A stretch of 10,890 bases of DNA. Source: Pseudomonadota bacterium. GTDB lineage: Bacteria; Pseudomonadota; Gammaproteobacteria; Halothiobacillales; Halothiobacillaceae. Position numbers and translations under genes: made by a program. Where the stretch lies: contig JAJYPA010000253.1 of NCBI GenBank assembly GCA_021795795.1, forward strand, positions 1 to 10,890, read 5' to 3'. This document shows, in pieces, positions 1 through 7,356 of the stretch; positions within the stretch are counted from its first letter, which is position 1; each line of letters opens with the position of its first letter. Under the pieces are notes generated by a model. The model saw only the letters and a program-made list of their open reading frames with translations, was not told the DNA's origin and did not search any database.

Positions 1-1
1 C

Positions 2-58
2 ACCATCGATCCCTTCGCCGCCATCCCCCTTTCCCTCTCGGGCCTATGGGTGGACTGA
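2..58 (+). CDS. 3' end of an unidentified upstream gene
   Basis: An open frame enters from the left edge and ends at TGA 56-58, giving 18 residues ending SLSGLWVD. Only 2 nt separate the stop from the ATG at 61, and a GGGTGGA Shine-Dalgarno-like stretch (about 48-54) lies inside the frame's end. The tight spacing suggests it was co-transcribed with the nucleotidyltransferase stub that follows, perhaps as the partner in a MNT-type toxin-antitoxin pair. The piece is too short to assign a family, and chance openness cannot be excluded. Confidence 0.35.
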   Translation, partial: TIDPFAAIPLSLSGLWVD

Positions 59-60
59 CC

Positions 61-138
61 ATGCGCCTCAGCCCCGAGCAAATCGCCCAAATCCGCCAGA
101 GTGCTGCGGAAGGCTTCCGCTGCGAGACTAACCGATGA
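61..138 (+). pseudogene. N-terminal stub of a MNT-domain nucleotidyltransferase
   Basis: The 25-residue frame begins MRLSPEQIAQIRQSAAEGF. This matches, from memory, the usual start of small minimal nucleotidyltransferases (Pfam NTP_transf_2; antitoxin or modifying enzyme of MNT/HEPN-type pairs), which normally go on to a FGxGARVWLFGSR motif carrying the GS catalytic signature. Here the similarity stops after about residue 18 and the frame ends RCETNR at TGA 136-138, so the whole catalytic domain is missing. The stop overlaps the galE start as ATGA (135-138), so translation of this stub would feed directly into galE. It marks the left recombination boundary of the polysaccharide cluster. The family call rests on a short N-terminal match. 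Confidence 0.55.
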
Positions 139-1127
139 GTAGTTCTATCCTGGTCGTTGGCGGTGCCGGTTACATTGGTTCCCATATGGCAAAAATGTTG
201 GTGCAGAGTGGGCACGATGTCCTGGTGCTGGACAATCTCTCGACGGGCTTCCGGGACGCTGTGCGCTATGGGCGCCTCATCGAGGGCGATCTGGCCGACC
301 GCTCCTTGCTGGATAGGCTGTTTGCGGAAAACCGCATCGATGCGGTCCTCCATTTTGCCGCCCTGAGCCAAGTGGGGGAGTCCGTACAAAAGCCTGCGCT
401 CTACTACCGCAATAATGTGAGCTACACCTTGAACCTGCTGGATGCCATGCTGGACCATGGCGTACAGCGGTTTATCTTTTCCTCTACGGCCGCTATCTTC
501 GGAGAACCAGAGACAGCCCGCATCGCAGAAACCCATCCGCAGCGGCCCATCAACCCCTATGGCCGTAGCAGGCGCATGGTGGAAGAGATCCTCAAGGATT
601 ACGACCAAGCCTATGGCCTGCGCTATGTAAGCCTGCGCTATTTCAATGCCGCCGGTGCCGACCCGGAGGACGAACTGGGGGAGCGGCACGACCTCGAGAG
701 CCATTTGATTCCCCTGGTGCTCCAGGTGGCCAGCGGCCGACGGACGCAGATTACCGTCTACGGCAACGACTACCCCACTCCCGACGGCACCTGCATTCGG
801 GACTACATCCATGTCTGGGATCTCTGCAGCGCGCACCTCTTGGCCTTGGAGCACCTGATGGCCGATGGCTATAGTGACGTCTTTAACCTGGGCAACGGCG
901 CGGGCTTTTCCGTCCAGGCCGTGATCGATACGGCGCGGCGGGTGACGAGCCAGCGCATCCCGGCGCAGACCCAGGAACGCCGCTCCGGCGACCCCGCCGT
1001 GCTCGTGGCCGACAGCCAAAAAGCGCGGAGGGAACTAGGTTGCGAGCCGCGTTTTGAGGATCTGGGAAACATTGTGGAACACGCGTGGGAATGGGGGCGG
1101 CAGCGGCAGCAAGGAAAGGCGTGGTGA
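135..1127 (+). CDS. galE: UDP-glucose 4-epimerase (GalE-type SDR)
   Basis: Extended short-chain dehydrogenase of 330 aa (E. coli GalE is 338), expected to interconvert UDP-Glc and UDP-Gal (or the GlcNAc forms) in the cytoplasm using tightly bound NAD. It has the Rossmann signature GGAGYIGSH at residues 9-17, LDNLSTG at 32-38, LHFAALSQVGES at 72-83, the SST motif at 116-118, the tyrosine motif NPYGRS at 140-145, and SLRYFNAAGAD at 166-176. The C-terminal GDPAVLVAD segment is typical of GalE. One oddity: the usual YxxxK catalytic motif reads YGRSR (Y142, R146); the codon at 570-572 is AGG where AAG would give lysine. Lysine here is needed for normal GalE activity, so the enzyme may be weak, altered, or carry a sequencing error. 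Start at 135 gives an ATGA overlap with the upstream stub. Substrate is inferred from family, not proved. Confidence 0.9.
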   Translation: MSSSILVVGGAGYIGSHMAKMLVQSGHDVLVLDNLSTGFRDAVRYGRLIEGDLADRSLLDRLFAENRIDAVLHFAALSQVGESVQKPALYYRNNVSYTLNLLDAMLDHGVQRFIFSSTAAIFGEPETARIAETHPQRPINPYGRSRRMVEEILKDYDQAYGLRYVSLRYFNAAGADPEDELGERHDLESHLIPLVLQVASGRRTQITVYGNDYPTPDGTCIRDYIHVWDLCSAHLLALEHLMADGYSDVFNLGNGAGFSVQAVIDTARRVTSQRIPAQTQERRSGDPAVLVADSQKARRELGCEPRFEDLGNIVEHAWEWGRQRQQGKAW

Positions 1128-1145
1128 GCAGGTTGGCAAATCCGA

Positions 1146-2405
1146 ATGAGTGACCGGCGCCGACTGCTCGGAAACATGGCCTCACTGTTCACGCTCCAAG
1201 GCGCCAACTATCTTTTGCCCCTTATTACCTTGCCGTATCTGGTGCGGGTGTTAGGCACTGAAAAATTCGGATTAATTGCCTTCGCCCAAGCGTTTATTCA
1301 ATATTTTGTTATAATAACAGACTACGGATTCAACCTTAGTGCCACCCGTGATGTGGCGATTAATCGTGACGATCCTGAGAAATTGGGGAAAATTGTTTTT
1401 TCTGTAATGAGTATCAAGTTGTTTCTTTTTGTGTCAGGATTAGTATTTCTTTCGCTTGTGATGGCGCTAACGTCTTTAGGAGAACATTGGAAATTGTATT
1501 TCATCGTATACATTACCGTGCTAGGTAATGCGCTTTTCCCTGTTTGGTTAATCCAAGGGCTAGAGTTGATGAAGCAGATGGCATGGATTAGTATCCTGGC
1601 GCGTATCATCACTACTGCTGCTGTATTTATTTTTGTTCATAATCCTGCTGACTACCTAATTGCGGCTATGATTCAGACGATGTCGCTGGTGATCGCATCT
1701 GTACCAGGATGGGTGCTGCTGATTATGTCTAGCAGATTTTTGTTAAAGAGGCCAACGATATCGGATATCAAGGGTCATTTATTTTCCGGTTGGCATGTAT
1801 TTTTATCTACGGTTGCAGCTAACATCTATGCAAATAGCAACATATTTGTGTTGGGACTTATTTGCGGGCCGGTAGCTGTGGGGTATTTCAGTGCTGCAAA
1901 CAAGATAGCGCAGGCCGTACAAGGTTTGTTTCTTCCGATATCGCAGACGATATACCCGTACGTAAGCGGGTTGGTAAAAAAATCACAGGAAGAGGCGATC
2001 TCATTCATTCGCAAGGCATTACGGTATGTCGGCGTGGCTAGCCTAGTGGTTTCAAGCGTACTTTTCTTGGAGGCCGCACCTATTGTAAACACCGTATTGG
2101 GAGCCCGCTATGGACCGTCTGTAATCATTCTTCAATGGCTCGCCTTTTTGCCATTTATAATTACGGTAAATAATATGCATGGTTCCCAAACCATGCTCAC
2201 GTTTAAGATGAACAAAATGTTTAGTAAAATCGTCTTAACGTCTGCCGTGGTCAACATAGTTATTGTTATTCCACTGACGAATATGTTCTCGGGAGAAGGT
2301 GCGGCAATGTCGATGCTTTTCACGGAACTATTTTTACTGATAACCATGAGCATCGCGTTGCGCCGACGTGGATTCAATCTATATTTTCGATCCGGCAAGG
2401 CATAA
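1146..2405 (+). CDS. wzx: Wzx-type O-antigen/EPS flippase
   Basis: An integral inner-membrane protein of 419 aa, the usual size for the polysaccharide-specific transporter branch of the MOP (MATE-like) superfamily. It would flip undecaprenyl-diphosphate-linked repeat units to the periplasm. The N-terminus carries the family hallmark LLPLITLPYLVRVLG (about residues 23-37) followed by FGLIAFAQAF, and the rest is a series of hydrophobic segments consistent with about 12 helices. The gene follows galE by 18 nt. Its first 35-40 codons (to about 1255) are GC-rich like galE, but the remainder is much AT-richer with different codon use, so the present gene looks like a hybrid with a crossover in the conserved N-terminal motif. 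Wzx proteins diverge fast, so the substrate cannot be predicted. No strong Shine-Dalgarno is seen; ATG 1146 is chosen because the hallmark follows at the expected distance. Confidence 0.9.
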   Translation: MSDRRRLLGNMASLFTLQGANYLLPLITLPYLVRVLGTEKFGLIAFAQAFIQYFVIITDYGFNLSATRDVAINRDDPEKLGKIVFSVMSIKLFLFVSGLVFLSLVMALTSLGEHWKLYFIVYITVLGNALFPVWLIQGLELMKQMAWISILARIITTAAVFIFVHNPADYLIAAMIQTMSLVIASVPGWVLLIMSSRFLLKRPTISDIKGHLFSGWHVFLSTVAANIYANSNIFVLGLICGPVAVGYFSAANKIAQAVQGLFLPISQTIYPYVSGLVKKSQEEAISFIRKALRYVGVASLVVSSVLFLEAAPIVNTVLGARYGPSVIILQWLAFLPFIITVNNMHGSQTMLTFKMNKMFSKIVLTSAVVNIVIVIPLTNMFSGEGAAMSMLFTELFLLITMSIALRRRGFNLYFRSGKA

Positions 2406-2500
2406 TTGATGATACTGCGGAGATGTATTGCTTGACTCTACTAATGGAACAGCGGCCGTTCTAGGTTGAAGAAATAAACAAATATAAATAGGGAACAGAT

Positions 2501-3061
2501 ATGACATATTATACTGAAGAACAGCTCAATAGAATGGGATTCAAGTCGCTCGGGGTGAATGTCAAAATTAGTGATAAGGCCAGCATATACGACTGCGATA
2601 AAATCTCAGTTGGGGATAATTCCAGGGTTGACGACTTTTGCGTTCTATCAGGAAATATTATAATCGGGAGAAACGTACATGTTACTCCAAATTGTTTGAT
2701 AGCTGGAGGAATTCCCGGTGCTATTTTGGAGGATTTTACCACCCTAGCTTACAGGGTTATGATCTTCACTCAGTCAGATGACTATAGTGGCCATACGATG
2801 ACTAATTCTACGGTACCAAAAAAATATAAACAAGAAGAAAAAAAAGAGGTGATAGTGCGGAAGTATTCGATTGTAGGTGCAGGTTCCACGGTTATGCCAG
2901 GGGTAACTCTTGAGGAGGGTACGGCCGTAGGTGCCATGACATTGGTTTTGAAGTCAACGGACCCGTGGGGTGTATATGTTGGCATTCCGGCGAAACGACT
3001 TAAGGATAGGGATTCCAATCTTCTAAAACTGGTAAGAGAGTATTTGAAGCATGAAGACTAA
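2501..3061 (+). CDS. Left-handed beta-helix (hexapeptide) sugar acyltransferase
   Basis: A 186-aa protein with two runs of imperfect hexapeptide repeats. The first lies around residues 36-70 (VGDNSRVDDFCVL, then IIIGRNVHVTPNCLI), and the second around 118-150 (IVGAGSTVMPGVTLEEGTAVG). A YVGIPAKRLKDR tail follows, typical of the LbH acetyltransferase family (WbbJ/VioB/PglD-like). Between the repeats, SDDYSGHTMTN is a loop motif I recall from acetyltransferases in O-antigen clusters. Such enzymes are cytoplasmic trimers that move acetyl from acetyl-CoA to an amino or hydroxyl group of a nucleotide sugar. The overlap with wecE (11 nt, 3051-3061) suggests that the amine made by WecE is the acceptor, giving dTDP-Fuc4NAc; O-acetylation is the alternative. 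AGGGAA at 2490-2495 is a good ribosome site for ATG 2501. Confidence 0.85.
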   Translation: MTYYTEEQLNRMGFKSLGVNVKISDKASIYDCDKISVGDNSRVDDFCVLSGNIIIGRNVHVTPNCLIAGGIPGAILEDFTTLAYRVMIFTQSDDYSGHTMTNSTVPKKYKQEEKKEVIVRKYSIVGAGSTVMPGVTLEEGTAVGAMTLVLKSTDPWGVYVGIPAKRLKDRDSNLLKLVREYLKHED

Positions 3062-4235
3062 TCACGCAATACCATTTAACAAGCCACCATATACAGGACA
3101 TGAAGATCATTACGTCCTAGAGTCATTGAAAAGCTCAAAGATATCGGGTGATGGCAAGTACACAAGGTTATGTCAGACGTGGTTCGAAAAGGAGTTGGGT
3201 TGTAAAAAGGCGTTGTTGACTCCTTCCTGCACGCATGCGCTCGAAATGGCCGCCATGTTAATTGGGATTAGCCCTGGTGACGAAGTTATAATGCCTTCGT
3301 ATACCTTCGTGAGCACTGCCAATGCGTTTGTATTGAGAGGGGCGCGCATTGTGTTTATAGACGTTCGCCAAGATACGATGAATATTGATGAGAACAAGAT
3401 TGAAGCAGCTATTTCCAGCAGGACGAAAGCTATCGTCCCTGTACACTATGCGGGTGTATCCTGTGAAATGGATACGATCATGGAGATAGCAAGAAAGTAT
3501 GATTTATTTGTCATTGAAGATGCTGCGCAAGGGATGATGGCAACGTACAAAGGGCGACCCTTGGGTACTATCGGGCATCTTGGTACATATAGTTTTCATG
3601 AAACCAAAAATTATACAAGCGCAGGAGAAGGTGGACTTCTTATAATAAACGATGAAAGCATGGTTGAGCGCGCTGAGATAATTCGCGAAAAGGGTACCAA
3701 TCGAAGCCAGTTCTTTCGCGGAATGGTGGACAAGTATACCTGGGTGGATATTGGCAGTAGTTATCTGCTTAATGACGTGAGTGCGGCGTATCTATATGGT
3801 CAGTTAGAGCAAGCACAACACATTCGTAATGAAAGAATGATGTCTTGGAGTCATTATTATGATTCTCTACAAGAATTTTCGATGAGCGCGAGCTTAGATC
3901 TTCCCAGATTGCCCGATTACTGCGGGCATAACGCTCACATGTTTTACGTCAAAGTACGTGATCTAGAGAGCCGAACCAGGACGATTGAAAGGTTAAATGC
4001 TAAAGGGGTCATGGCAGTGTTTCATTATGTGCCATTGCATTCCTCTCCAGCAGGATTAATGTTTGGCCGTTTTCACGGTGAAGACATTTTTACGACCAAA
4101 GAAAGCGAGCGGCTGATACGGCTGCCTATGTTTTACGGATTAGAACGTTCGTCAATTGATAGGATTGTGGCTTTATTGGGTCAAGCCTTATTAGGTGTGG
4201 GCATGTGGAAAAACGCAGATATGGATCAGTCATGA
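3051..4235 (+). CDS. wecE: dTDP-4-amino-4,6-dideoxygalactose transaminase (WecE/RffA)
   Basis: A 394-aa PLP-dependent sugar aminotransferase of the DegT/DnrJ/EryC1/StrS family, closest in memory to E. coli WecE. Long stretches match it: IPFNKPP at residues 7-13, SGDGKYTRLCQ at 32-42, LLTPSC at 55-60, EVIMPSYTFVSTANAF at 78-93, IVPVHYAG at 128-135, EDAAQG at 156-161, SFHETKNYT at 181-189 with the Schiff-base lysine K186, and REKGTNRSQFFRG further on. The reaction is dTDP-4-keto-6-deoxyglucose plus glutamate to dTDP-Fuc4N (ECA and O-antigen pathways). The start overlaps the acyltransferase stop, and the stop overlaps the next gene as ATGA, so the three look translationally coupled. No rmlA or rmlB is in the window, so the keto-sugar substrate must be made elsewhere. 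The C-terminal 20 residues extend beyond the E. coli protein. Confidence 0.92.
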   Translation: MKTNHAIPFNKPPYTGHEDHYVLESLKSSKISGDGKYTRLCQTWFEKELGCKKALLTPSCTHALEMAAMLIGISPGDEVIMPSYTFVSTANAFVLRGARIVFIDVRQDTMNIDENKIEAAISSRTKAIVPVHYAGVSCEMDTIMEIARKYDLFVIEDAAQGMMATYKGRPLGTIGHLGTYSFHETKNYTSAGEGGLLIINDESMVERAEIIREKGTNRSQFFRGMVDKYTWVDIGSSYLLNDVSAAYLYGQLEQAQHIRNERMMSWSHYYDSLQEFSMSASLDLPRLPDYCGHNAHMFYVKVRDLESRTRTIERLNAKGVMAVFHYVPLHSSPAGLMFGRFHGEDIFTTKESERLIRLPMFYGLERSSIDRIVALLGQALLGVGMWKNADMDQS

Positions 4236-5149
4236 AGAAAAAAATATTGATCGTTGCGCCGTCTTATGATGAGCTTAATGGAGGAAGCATTGTACTACAT
4301 AAGCTTTGTCATTTAATCAATCAGTGCGGAAGAGAAGCGTATATTACACCTTATTTTGAATCATTTGAATTGAATCAACTTAATGCGCTGCAAACTGTTG
4401 CTCTATTTATACGGAGAAGCGCGAGGTCGTTGGTATTTGGATTCAAAACAAACCCGCATTTTAATGCGCCAGTATTAAATTTATCTGCGGTAATAGATTG
4501 GAATGAGTGGGTAGTGGTATACCCAGAGATTGTTTTTGGGAATCCTTTGGGAGCGGTGAACGTGGTGCGTTGGTTGTTGCATAATCCTGGTTTTCACACG
4601 GGTAAAATATATTATGGGAGTGGTGAGTTGTACTTTAAGTTTAATGGGGCTATCAAGCCGTTTTGTTTTCCTGGTTCGGTTGTGGCTCAAAATGAATTGA
4701 AGGTTATTCATTATCCATTAGAGTATTACAATATGATTGGTGTCGCCTCAGAACGATATGGTATAGCGTATACTCTTAGAAAGGGTGCGGGAAAAAGAAT
4801 GCAACATGATGTTGCGGATTCTATTCTTATAGACGGTAAACCGCATGCGGAGGTTGCGCGCATATTTAAGAGCGTAAAAACATTTATATCTTATGATACC
4901 TATACTGCGTACTCTATATTTGCGGTGTTGTGTGGCTGTGATTCCGTGGTTATTCCAGACGAAGGAATTGATGAGGAGGTGTGGTATCCGAATCCAGAAG
5001 ACAGGTATGGGATAGCGTATGGGTTGGAAAATATTATACAAGCTAGAATGACAAGTAACTTGGTTTTCGCACGGGTTATCAATGAAGAAGGTAAATCGAT
5101 AAAGAATGTTATGGGATTTATTGATGAGGTTGAAAATTACTTTCTCTAA
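4232..5149 (+). CDS. Uncharacterised polysaccharide-cluster protein (possible sugar transferase)
   Basis: A 305-aa soluble protein whose family I cannot name with confidence. I chose ATG 4232, which overlaps the wecE stop as ATGA, over an in-frame ATG at 4205; the protein then starts MKKKILIVAPSYDELNGGS, like the N-terminal Rossmann half of a GT-B glycosyltransferase. Other noticeable motifs are VVRWLLHNPGFHTGKIYYG near the middle and FISYDTYTAYSIFAVLCGCD with VVIPDEG in the C-terminal third. The last of these resembles the donor-side helix of GT-B enzymes, though the usual E(x7)E motif is not obvious. I recall similar unassigned proteins in LPS O-antigen loci. It has no signal peptide or membrane segment. 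The gene is strongly AT-rich and belongs to the same imported block as wecE. A glycosyltransferase role is inference from position and fold-like motifs. Confidence 0.8.
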   Translation: MKKKILIVAPSYDELNGGSIVLHKLCHLINQCGREAYITPYFESFELNQLNALQTVALFIRRSARSLVFGFKTNPHFNAPVLNLSAVIDWNEWVVVYPEIVFGNPLGAVNVVRWLLHNPGFHTGKIYYGSGELYFKFNGAIKPFCFPGSVVAQNELKVIHYPLEYYNMIGVASERYGIAYTLRKGAGKRMQHDVADSILIDGKPHAEVARIFKSVKTFISYDTYTAYSIFAVLCGCDSVVIPDEGIDEEVWYPNPEDRYGIAYGLENIIQARMTSNLVFARVINEEGKSIKNVMGFIDEVENYFL

Positions 5150-5196
5150 ATTCCATGTTATTATGAAATATTATATATTTTATTACTCAAATCAAA

Positions 5197-5206
5197 AAGG
5201 GGTGGA
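5197..5206 (+). promoter_or_regulatory. Strong Shine-Dalgarno at the AT-to-GC junction
   Basis: AAGGGGTGGA directly precedes ATG 5207 after a 57-nt AT-rich spacer (5150-5206) with no gene. The spacer holds TATATT-like hexamers but no convincing -35, so I do not call a promoter. The site marks the point where GC-rich backbone sequence resumes after the imported block. Confidence 0.5.
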
Positions 5207-6067
5207 ATGAACCGTTATCCCAAAGTAGAGATTATCCTGCTCAACTGGCACGGTTGGCGGGACACCATCGCCTGTCTGGAGTCCTTGTCGTCGCTAGATT
5301 ATACCAATTATCGCGTACTCGTGGCCGACAATGGCTCTACGGATGACTCCGTCGCGCTCATCCGTGCTGCCCATCCCGGAGTTCCCATCCTGGAAACAGG
5401 TCGCAACCTCGGTTTTTCCGGTGGTTGCAATGTGGGTATCCGCCGTGCGTTAGAAGAAGGCGCCGATTATGTCTGGCTCCTGAACAACGACACAACAGTC
5501 GATCCCCAGGCGCTGACTGCCATGGTCGCGGTGGCCGAGGCTGATCCTGGGGTTGGCGCTGTCGGATCGGTGCTTTACTATTTGGATAGCCCCAAGGATA
5601 TTCAGGCGTGGGGCGGAGGAAGGGTGTGTTTTTGGTCTGGACGTACCCGGCATCACCTGGGTCCGGTACCTAGCGCTAGGCTTCACTACCTTACCGCTGC
5701 CAGTATCTTGTTACGCCGCCGCGCGCTGGAAGAAGTCGGGCTATTGGATGAGAGCACCTTTTTCATGTACTGGGAAGATACGGATTTTTCGTTTCGTCTA
5801 CGCAAGGCGGGGTGGCGCCTCGCCGTTGCCGATCAATCCATCGTTCTTCATAGAGAACACGCGACAACAGGCAAAGGCAGTCCATTGCTGGATTATTACT
5901 TCAATGAGTCGGCGGTTCGTTTTTTCCGACGCTACGCGCTTATCCCAGCGTGGTCAATTTCCATTGGCGTGTTGGGGCGCCTGGCTAAACGAATTTTGCG
6001 AGGTAACCTCCCTGGTTTCGTCTCTACCTTGCGCGGCACCTATGCCGGGATGAGAAAAATGGGATGA
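5207..6067 (+). CDS. GT2 family glycosyltransferase (rhamnosyltransferase-like)
   Basis: A 286-aa GT-A fold transferase of the WcaA/WbbL type, which adds a sugar from a nucleotide donor to the lipid-linked repeat unit on the cytoplasmic face of the membrane. Motifs in order: VEIILLNWHGW at residues 7-17, ADNGSTDDS at 40-48, RNLGFSGGCNVGI at 66-78, the metal-binding NND at 93-95, LTAASILLRR at 162-171, and the catalytic-base region FFMYWEDTDFSFRLRKAGW at 185-203. The C-terminus is basic and hydrophobic, fitting membrane association. GC-rich like galE, it begins the backbone segment to the right of the AT-rich block. Its stop overlaps the next gene as ATGA. Donor sugar is unknown; rhamnose is only the commonest in this branch. 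Confidence 0.88.
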   Translation: MNRYPKVEIILLNWHGWRDTIACLESLSSLDYTNYRVLVADNGSTDDSVALIRAAHPGVPILETGRNLGFSGGCNVGIRRALEEGADYVWLLNNDTTVDPQALTAMVAVAEADPGVGAVGSVLYYLDSPKDIQAWGGGRVCFWSGRTRHHLGPVPSARLHYLTAASILLRRRALEEVGLLDESTFFMYWEDTDFSFRLRKAGWRLAVADQSIVLHREHATTGKGSPLLDYYFNESAVRFFRRYALIPAWSISIGVLGRLAKRILRGNLPGFVSTLRGTYAGMRKMG

Positions 6068-7350
6068 GGGCCTCGGTAGCGTATACACATGGTTGCCCGC
6101 AGGCGCGGGCGCAGAGTTGGGGGCTCAGCCATTGGCTGGGATACATCCTGCTCCTGGTGCTCCTGCTTTCCATGATTGATGGATTGATGCCGCAGGTAGA
6201 GATGGCCTTTTTTTCCGGTCATGTGCTGATTTCTGTCGTTGTCCTTAAATGGCTCATGATAGCCATTGCTGTCTTTGGTGTGCTGATCAAGCGCAAGTTA
6301 GGCACGTCTATCCCGATACTTCTTGCGTGGGTAACATTAGTAACATATCTGCTTTTTGAAGCCGCATTATTTACACTCTCCGCCAACTATTCCTTGATAT
6401 ATGTTGCTTATAGCTTTGAGTCAACATTATATTTCTTATTGTTACTTCCGCTCCTGTATGCTTTCAAAGAGACCGTTGATGAGCGGCAGATTGCTACGCT
6501 GATCACATGGCTTTTTGTGCCCTTGGTTATCTTGGGAATCTGGCAAAGCGTCACTAACCATCCCATTCTGCCTACTATATCTATAGATCAATATTTTCAG
6601 GTGTACTCCTGGGATTTTTATGGACGTGTCCGTGCCTTCTCTCTTTTTGGCTCGGCTTCCAACTTCGGGCACTTTCTCGCGCTGGTGGCGGCCATGGGTG
6701 TGGCTGCCCTAGGTCAATGGAAGGGGCGCCGTAAATCTTTAGCGGCCATTGGCTTGGTTCTGGCGCTTGTTGCTACCTACGTGACACTGACAAGAGCCAC
6801 CTATGTGGAGGTGCTGCTTGCTGTGACCACGGCAGCTTTAATCACATTTTTCAAGTGGCGTGGCATCCGACTGTCCCTGCTTTGGGGCGTCTATGCGGGC
6901 ATAGGTTTGTTTGTCGCGTTCGTGGCGCCTGCGATCATCGCTGGATTACGCGGTACGGATCACCTCTTTGCCGACGCGTCCTTGCTCATACGCTATGAGG
7001 AATGGGCGCATTACGGTGGAATATGGCTAAACCACGGCATGGCCACGATGCTATTCGGCACGGGGTTAATGCAGAGCAGCCGCTTTGCTTTTACCCGGCA
7101 AGTTGTTATTGATAATGCATGGTTATCTCTGTTGTTTCAGTTTGGCCTGATTGGGTTCCTCATTATTCTGGCATTTATATGGCAGTTGTGGAAAACTCTT
7201 GTGAATGGACTCCAAGCTCATCCGCAGAGCATCCTCACCATCGGCGTAGTCAGCGCTTGCTCCACCTTTCCATTCACCAGCATATTTGGGATCACCACGC
7301 TGGATTATATATTGTTATTTATGATCTGGCTTATTTCCAGGAAGGCATAA
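6064..7350 (+). CDS. Wzy-like O-antigen polymerase / Wzy_C ligase-family protein
   Basis: A polytopic 428-aa membrane protein with roughly 10-12 hydrophobic segments, starting around residue 26 (WLGYILLLVLLLSMIDGL). The central FSLFGSASNFGHFLALV and TLTRATYVEVL motifs, then RYEEW, FGTGL and the late DNAWLSLLFQFGLIGFL, are the arrangement seen in the O-antigen ligase/polymerase (Wzy_C) family. In a cluster with wzx, the simplest role is Wzy, joining flipped repeat units in the periplasm at the expense of the lipid-diphosphate link; WaaL-like ligase is the alternative, as sequence rarely separates the two. ATG 6064 overlaps the previous stop. Composition is intermediate: the first 80 codons and the centre are GC-rich, while 6300-6600 is AT-richer, as often happens in membrane proteins. 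Confidence 0.85.
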   Translation: MRASVAYTHGCPQARAQSWGLSHWLGYILLLVLLLSMIDGLMPQVEMAFFSGHVLISVVVLKWLMIAIAVFGVLIKRKLGTSIPILLAWVTLVTYLLFEAALFTLSANYSLIYVAYSFESTLYFLLLLPLLYAFKETVDERQIATLITWLFVPLVILGIWQSVTNHPILPTISIDQYFQVYSWDFYGRVRAFSLFGSASNFGHFLALVAAMGVAALGQWKGRRKSLAAIGLVLALVATYVTLTRATYVEVLLAVTTAALITFFKWRGIRLSLLWGVYAGIGLFVAFVAPAIIAGLRGTDHLFADASLLIRYEEWAHYGGIWLNHGMATMLFGTGLMQSSRFAFTRQVVIDNAWLSLLFQFGLIGFLIILAFIWQLWKTLVNGLQAHPQSILTIGVVSACSTFPFTSIFGITTLDYILLFMIWLISRKA

Positions 7351-7356
7351 CATCTC

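Larger units (their letters stand above)
1255..5196. other. AT-rich, probably transferred module (most of wzx to the unknown protein)
   Basis: By eye, base composition and codon choice change inside wzx at about 1250-1260 and change back at the Shine-Dalgarno of the gene at 5207. Within the block codons favour A/T third positions and AT-rich spacers occur (2406-2500, 5150-5196), while galE on the left and the GT2 on the right are GC-rich. The block carries the specificity genes: flippase body, acyltransferase, wecE and an unknown protein. This is the pattern expected of an O-antigen serotype cassette acquired from an AT-richer donor. No insertion sequence or integrase is visible at either end. 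The edges are approximate. Confidence 0.6.

Noticed and set aside
869..1207. Minus-strand frames across the galE end and the wzx start
   Set aside because: Antisense shadows over two well-supported genes with no protein-family features.
2406..2500. Possible promoter in the wzx to acyltransferase gap (TTGACT at 2432, TTGAAG at 2466, TATAAA at 2483)
   Set aside because: No pair of hexamers has proper 16-18 nt spacing: TTGAAG to TATAAA is only 11 nt, and TTGACT has no -10 at the right distance.
4205..4231. Earlier ATG for the unknown protein
   Set aside because: It would overlap wecE by 31 nt; ATG 4232 has the ATGA overlap used repeatedly in this cluster and a typical MKKKILIV start.
5553..6053. 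166-codon + frame inside the GT2 gene
   Set aside because: Out-of-frame shadow of the GT2 at 5207-6067; amino-acid makeup is unlike a real protein.
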